A stretch of DNA of 9,276 nt from Acidobacteriaceae bacterium (GTDB taxonomy: Bacteria; Acidobacteriota; Terriglobia; Terriglobales; Acidobacteriaceae), in assembly GCA_003165455.1 (NCBI GenBank), contig PLUJ01000341.1, forward strand, positions 12,221 to 21,496, written 5' to 3'. Made by a program: the position numbers and the translations under genes. Shown in pieces: positions 6,986 through 9,276 of the stretch (position 1 is its first letter; each line of letters begins with the position of its first letter). Under the pieces are notes generated by a model that was not told where the DNA came from, ran no database searches, and saw only the letters and a program-made list of their open reading frames with translations.

Positions 6986-7005
6986 GGCACGGCTGAAGCC
7001 GTGCC
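6986..7005. repeat. Perfect palindrome, arms GGCACGGC / GCCGTGCC, loop TGAA
   Basis: Two perfect 8-base arms (6986-6993 and 6998-7005) flank a TGAA loop. This 'GGCACGGCTGAAGCCGTGCC' form is typical of dispersed REP-like elements that I associate with acidobacterial intergenic regions. In RNA it would be a stable hairpin between the kinase and the next gene, so it may stabilise the upstream message or reduce read-through. No T-run follows, so a classic intrinsic terminator is less likely. Confidence 0.7.
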
Positions 7006-7089
7006 CTGATACGAATCAATCTCGCCGTGATACGAACCAACTTCGCCCTGATGCGAACCAGGCTCGCTGGGGCAAGAACCAATTTCGGC
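7006..7089 (+). repeat. 21-bp tandem repeat, about four copies
   Basis: Four consecutive 21-base units lie at 7006-7026, 7027-7047, 7048-7068 and 7069-7089. They share the pattern (C/G)TGATACGAA(T/C)CAA..TCGCC, and the last copy is the most diverged. A fifth start (GTGGTACC) is seen at 7090. The array directly abuts the palindrome at 6986-7005. An open frame through it would give a seven-residue repeat of the type DTNQ-x-R-R, but that frame overlaps the kinase gene, so translation is unlikely. It may be a minisatellite belonging to the REP-like element. Confidence 0.75.
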
Positions 7090-7137
7090 GTGGTACCCCT
7101 TTCATCCCAACGACTCATCTCCTGACAAAAGCTTGCC

Positions 7138-9276
7138 ATGACTGATCCTGAAAGCGATTCAGCGCGGTTCGATGCCCTGAGCCGCGAACTGCTGAATCAA
7201 GGATTGACCGTTCGCTTTCAGGCTCGCGGCGCCAGCATGTCTCCTTGCATACGTGACGGGGAGATTGTCTATGTTACCCCCGTAATCGTGAGCAAATTAC
7301 GAAAGGACGATATTGTCTTAGTGAAATCTAAGGATGGCTTCCGCGCCCATCGGTTGGTGGTGGCTGACCAGTCCAAAGATTTCTTCGTGACCCGCGGCGA
7401 TTGCGGTCAGCAAGACGATCCTCCATCGCGCGGTGATCAAATTCTCGGCATAGTTGTTGCCAAAGAAATCAAGCTAGGAAAAAAACCTGTGCGAACGAAT
7501 CTGAAGGGGATCGCCGGTAAATTGCTTCGAGCCGCTGCACGCGGCCAATATTTGGCCGAAAAACTTCTGCGCGCTACAACCCGCCGCGGCGCACCCAGCA
7601 TTCTCTGTGCGTTGGGACTGCTTCTTGTTCTTGCGGCGCAACGTGGCAACGCTCAGGTCGCGGTCGATTCCACCAGTTCCGCATCAGCCAACCTTGCCGG
7701 AGCCGGCACCAAGACTCTTACTTTTGCACACACCACCACAGCCACTGCCAACCGTGTTCTGCTGGTGGGCGCCTCCATCAACATAACGAATAACGCTGCG
7801 GCTGCGGTTACCGGCATCACCTACAACGGCACCGCCTTGACGTTGGTGGGCGCGCACAATGACGCTGGAAATACGCGCCGCGTTGAAATGTGGTATCTGC
7901 TCGCCCCCGTCAATGGCACATTTAACGTCATCGTCTCGGTTGACGTCCCCTCCGCCGTGACTGAGGGTGTTGTCGCTGGCGCCACAACCTTTACAGGAGT
8001 CGACCAAACCGTCCCGCTCGGCACTTTCGCCTCGGCCGCCGGCGCTGCCGGCACCTATTCGCAATTGAATGTATCGAGCGTCGTCAATGGAATGATTCTC
8101 GACACTCTCTCGACCGATGGGACCCAGACCGTTAGCATTCCCGGCCCGCAAGTGCAGCAGTGGAATGTGAATAGTCAAAACAGCGCAAACACGGGAGTAA
8201 GAGCCAGCGGAACCAGCCGTACTGGTGCGCCCAGCGTTCCCATCTCTGAGACTTTCAGCGGGACTTCCAATTGGTCTCTGGGGGCCGTGTCGATCAATCC
8301 CACATCAGCCGACATTGGAGTTACAACCAGCGTTGGCAGCGCCATTTTTCTTGGCAGCAACACCACTTACAACATCACCATTTCCAATCACGGTCCGTCC
8401 GCGGCGAACGCGGTTACGCTGAGCGATACGCTCGCTACCGGAATGACCCTGGTGTCAGCTACTCCCAGCGTCGGTACCTGTGTCACAACCGCGAATCCGG
8501 TCACGTGTACCATCGGTACGCTAGCCAGCGGAGCCACCGCAACTGTCGCGGTAGTGGAGACCGCAACAGCTGCGGGATCTTTTGCGAATACCGCCACCGT
8601 CTCCGATTCCGGAACGCCACCGGATCCGAACAGCGGCAACAACACCTATGTAGCCGTTGCAACCGTGCAGTCCGCGGCATGTGCGACCGTGTCGCAAGCT
8701 TCCGTCGGAACGAATCTTGGCGGCGTGTTGAACACGTATTATCCAGGAACCGCGAGTGTAACCGCGGGTGCGACCTCCATCACCGTTGGCGCGGCAAGCG
8801 GAGCAGGCAGCGGAATTGCCGCCGGGAATCTCTTGCTTGTTATCCAGATGCAGGATGCCAGCATTAATGATTCAAACACTATCGCGTATGGCAACGGAGG
8901 CACCGGTCAAGGATTTACCACGCTAAACAGCGCGGGCGATTATGAGTTTGTTACCGCGAAAAACGCGGTTGGCACGGCTGGCGGCACCGTAACAATTTCA
9001 GGAACAGGGGCGGGAGGTGGCCTTGTTTTTGCTTACCATTCGTCCGCGTCCTCGGCGACTGCGGGAAAGAGTACTTATCAAGTCATCGTTGTTCCGCAAT
9101 ACACTACCGCATCGTTCAGCGCCACCACGCCGCCAACAGCGCTCGCCTGGAACGGATCCACGGGCGGAGTCCTTGCCCTCGATACTTCCAGCACTCTTAC
9201 GCTCAATGGAGCAACCGTTGCAGTGGATGGGGAAGGCTTTCGCGGCGGCGCAGGAATGCAGTTAACTGGCGGAGCA
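7138..9276 (+). CDS. S26/S24-type peptidase domain fused to secreted DUF11 protein (3' end cut by window)
   Basis: One uninterrupted frame of 713 codons runs off the right edge with no stop. I read it codon by codon. An in-frame TGA at 7123-7125 makes ATG 7138 the first start. Residues about 20-112 form an S26/S24-like peptidase: GASMSPCIRDGE (nucleophile candidate S33), DDIVLVKS, AHRLV (H71, where SipW/ER-type enzymes have His rather than Lys), then TRGDCGQQDDPP (85-96) and ILGIVV. A basic stretch (about 114-150) leads to a hydrophobic segment (152-167) ending QRGNAQ, like a signal peptide with cleavage after A172. Residues about 180-385 are beta-rich with ITYNGTALTLVGA and RRVEMWYLLAP. A DUF11 domain spans about 392-505 (ISNHGPSAANAVTLSDTL ... 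PPDPNSGNNT), and a Gly/Ser/Thr-rich region follows. The peptidase half belongs with the peptide locus; the rest looks like a cell-surface protein. A GTG at 7489 could start the second half separately. Confidence 0.8.
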   Translation, partial: MTDPESDSARFDALSRELLNQGLTVRFQARGASMSPCIRDGEIVYVTPVIVSKLRKDDIVLVKSKDGFRAHRLVVADQSKDFFVTRGDCGQQDDPPSRGDQILGIVVAKEIKLGKKPVRTNLKGIAGKLLRAAARGQYLAEKLLRATTRRGAPSILCALGLLLVLAAQRGNAQVAVDSTSSASANLAGAGTKTLTFAHTTTATANRVLLVGASINITNNAAAAVTGITYNGTALTLVGAHNDAGNTRRVEMWYLLAPVNGTFNVIVSVDVPSAVTEGVVAGATTFTGVDQTVPLGTFASAAGAAGTYSQLNVSSVVNGMILDTLSTDGTQTVSIPGPQVQQWNVNSQNSANTGVRASGTSRTGAPSVPISETFSGTSNWSLGAVSINPTSADIGVTTSVGSAIFLGSNTTYNITISNHGPSAANAVTLSDTLATGMTLVSATPSVGTCVTTANPVTCTIGTLASGATATVAVVETATAAGSFANTATVSDSGTPPDPNSGNNTYVAVATVQSAACATVSQASVGTNLGGVLNTYYPGTASVTAGATSITVGAASGAGSGIAAGNLLLVIQMQDASINDSNTIAYGNGGTGQGFTTLNSAGDYEFVTAKNAVGTAGGTVTISGTGAGGGLVFAYHSSASSATAGKSTYQVIVVPQYTTASFSATTPPTALAWNGSTGGVLALDTSSTLTLNGATVAVDGEGFRGGAGMQLTGGA
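7582..7653 (+). other. Internal signal-peptide-like segment in the fusion
   Basis: Codons 149-172 read RRGAPSILCALGLLLVLAAQRGNA: a basic start, a hydrophobic core, then a small-residue end. Such a signal normally begins an exported protein, but here it lies inside the frame, after the peptidase domain. It would leave the peptidase in the cytoplasm and export the rest. Possible alternative start: GTG 7489, with AGGAA 8 bases before it, giving a secreted protein with an unusually long basic n-region. Confidence 0.6.

Noticed and set aside
6849..7145. Plus-strand frame translating the 21-bp repeats as DTNQ-type heptads
   Set aside because: It starts inside the kinase gene out of frame and only runs through a DNA repeat of 21 bases, which keeps any frame open. 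No ribosome binding site.
7684..8178. Minus-strand frame of 164 codons
   Set aside because: Lies opposite the continuous plus-strand fusion frame; the product is low-information and has no convincing start site.
8271..8867. Plus-strand frame of 198 codons in the DUF11 region
   Set aside because: An Arg/His/Ser-rich shadow in a different frame from the continuous 7138 frame, which carries clear DUF11 motifs.

Overview
The window looks like chromosome from an Acidobacteriota (Acidobacteriia/Koribacter-like) bacterium. This is an inference from three things: a TonB protein with the ALPKQQLLSFLVAPPPP-type layout common in that phylum, an intergenic palindrome of the 'GGCACGGCTGAAGCCGTGCC / GGGCTAAAGCCC' kind often seen in acidobacterial genomes, and moderately high GC. 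No marker gene proves it.

Left part (1-3711): a TonB-family protein (+) is followed by a stand-alone GNAT acetyltransferase (+). The GNAT converges, with only 3 bases between stops, on a full-length acetyl-CoA synthetase (acs, -). The GNAT resembles the acetyltransferase domain of Pat protein lysine acetyltransferases. Acs keeps the PKTRSGK lysine that such enzymes acetylate, so this is probably an enzyme/regulator pair.

Middle part (3978-about 7600, all +): this looks like a compact biosynthetic locus for a ribosomally made, post-translationally modified peptide (RiPP). In order it holds a PqqD-like peptide-recognition protein, a radical SAM/SPASM maturase with additional cysteines, a 58-residue Cys-rich peptide, an HPr-kinase-like P-loop protein, and an S26/S24-type peptidase domain. 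The 58-residue peptide (5785-5961) lies in the gap after the maturase. It has a perfect GGAGG ribosome binding site and an in-frame TGA directly before its ATG. It has a charged leader, a core with four cysteines and a C-terminal Gly-Ser. HprK homologues in lasso-peptide clusters (the paeninodin type) phosphorylate a C-terminal serine, so a modified, perhaps C-terminally phosphorylated, peptide is a testable idea.

Right part (6935-9276): the 203-base gap after the kinase holds two palindromes and about four copies of a 21-bp tandem repeat. From the ATG at 7138 one uninterrupted frame runs to the window edge (713 codons). It starts with the S26-type peptidase domain, continues through a signal-peptide-like hydrophobic segment, and then becomes a large secreted beta-rich protein with a DUF11 domain. 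Either this is a real fusion of a cytosolic peptidase to an exported surface protein, or two genes joined by loss of the first gene's stop.

The best candidate for an undescribed system is the 3978-7138+ RiPP-like locus with its peptide and the odd peptidase/surface-protein fusion.
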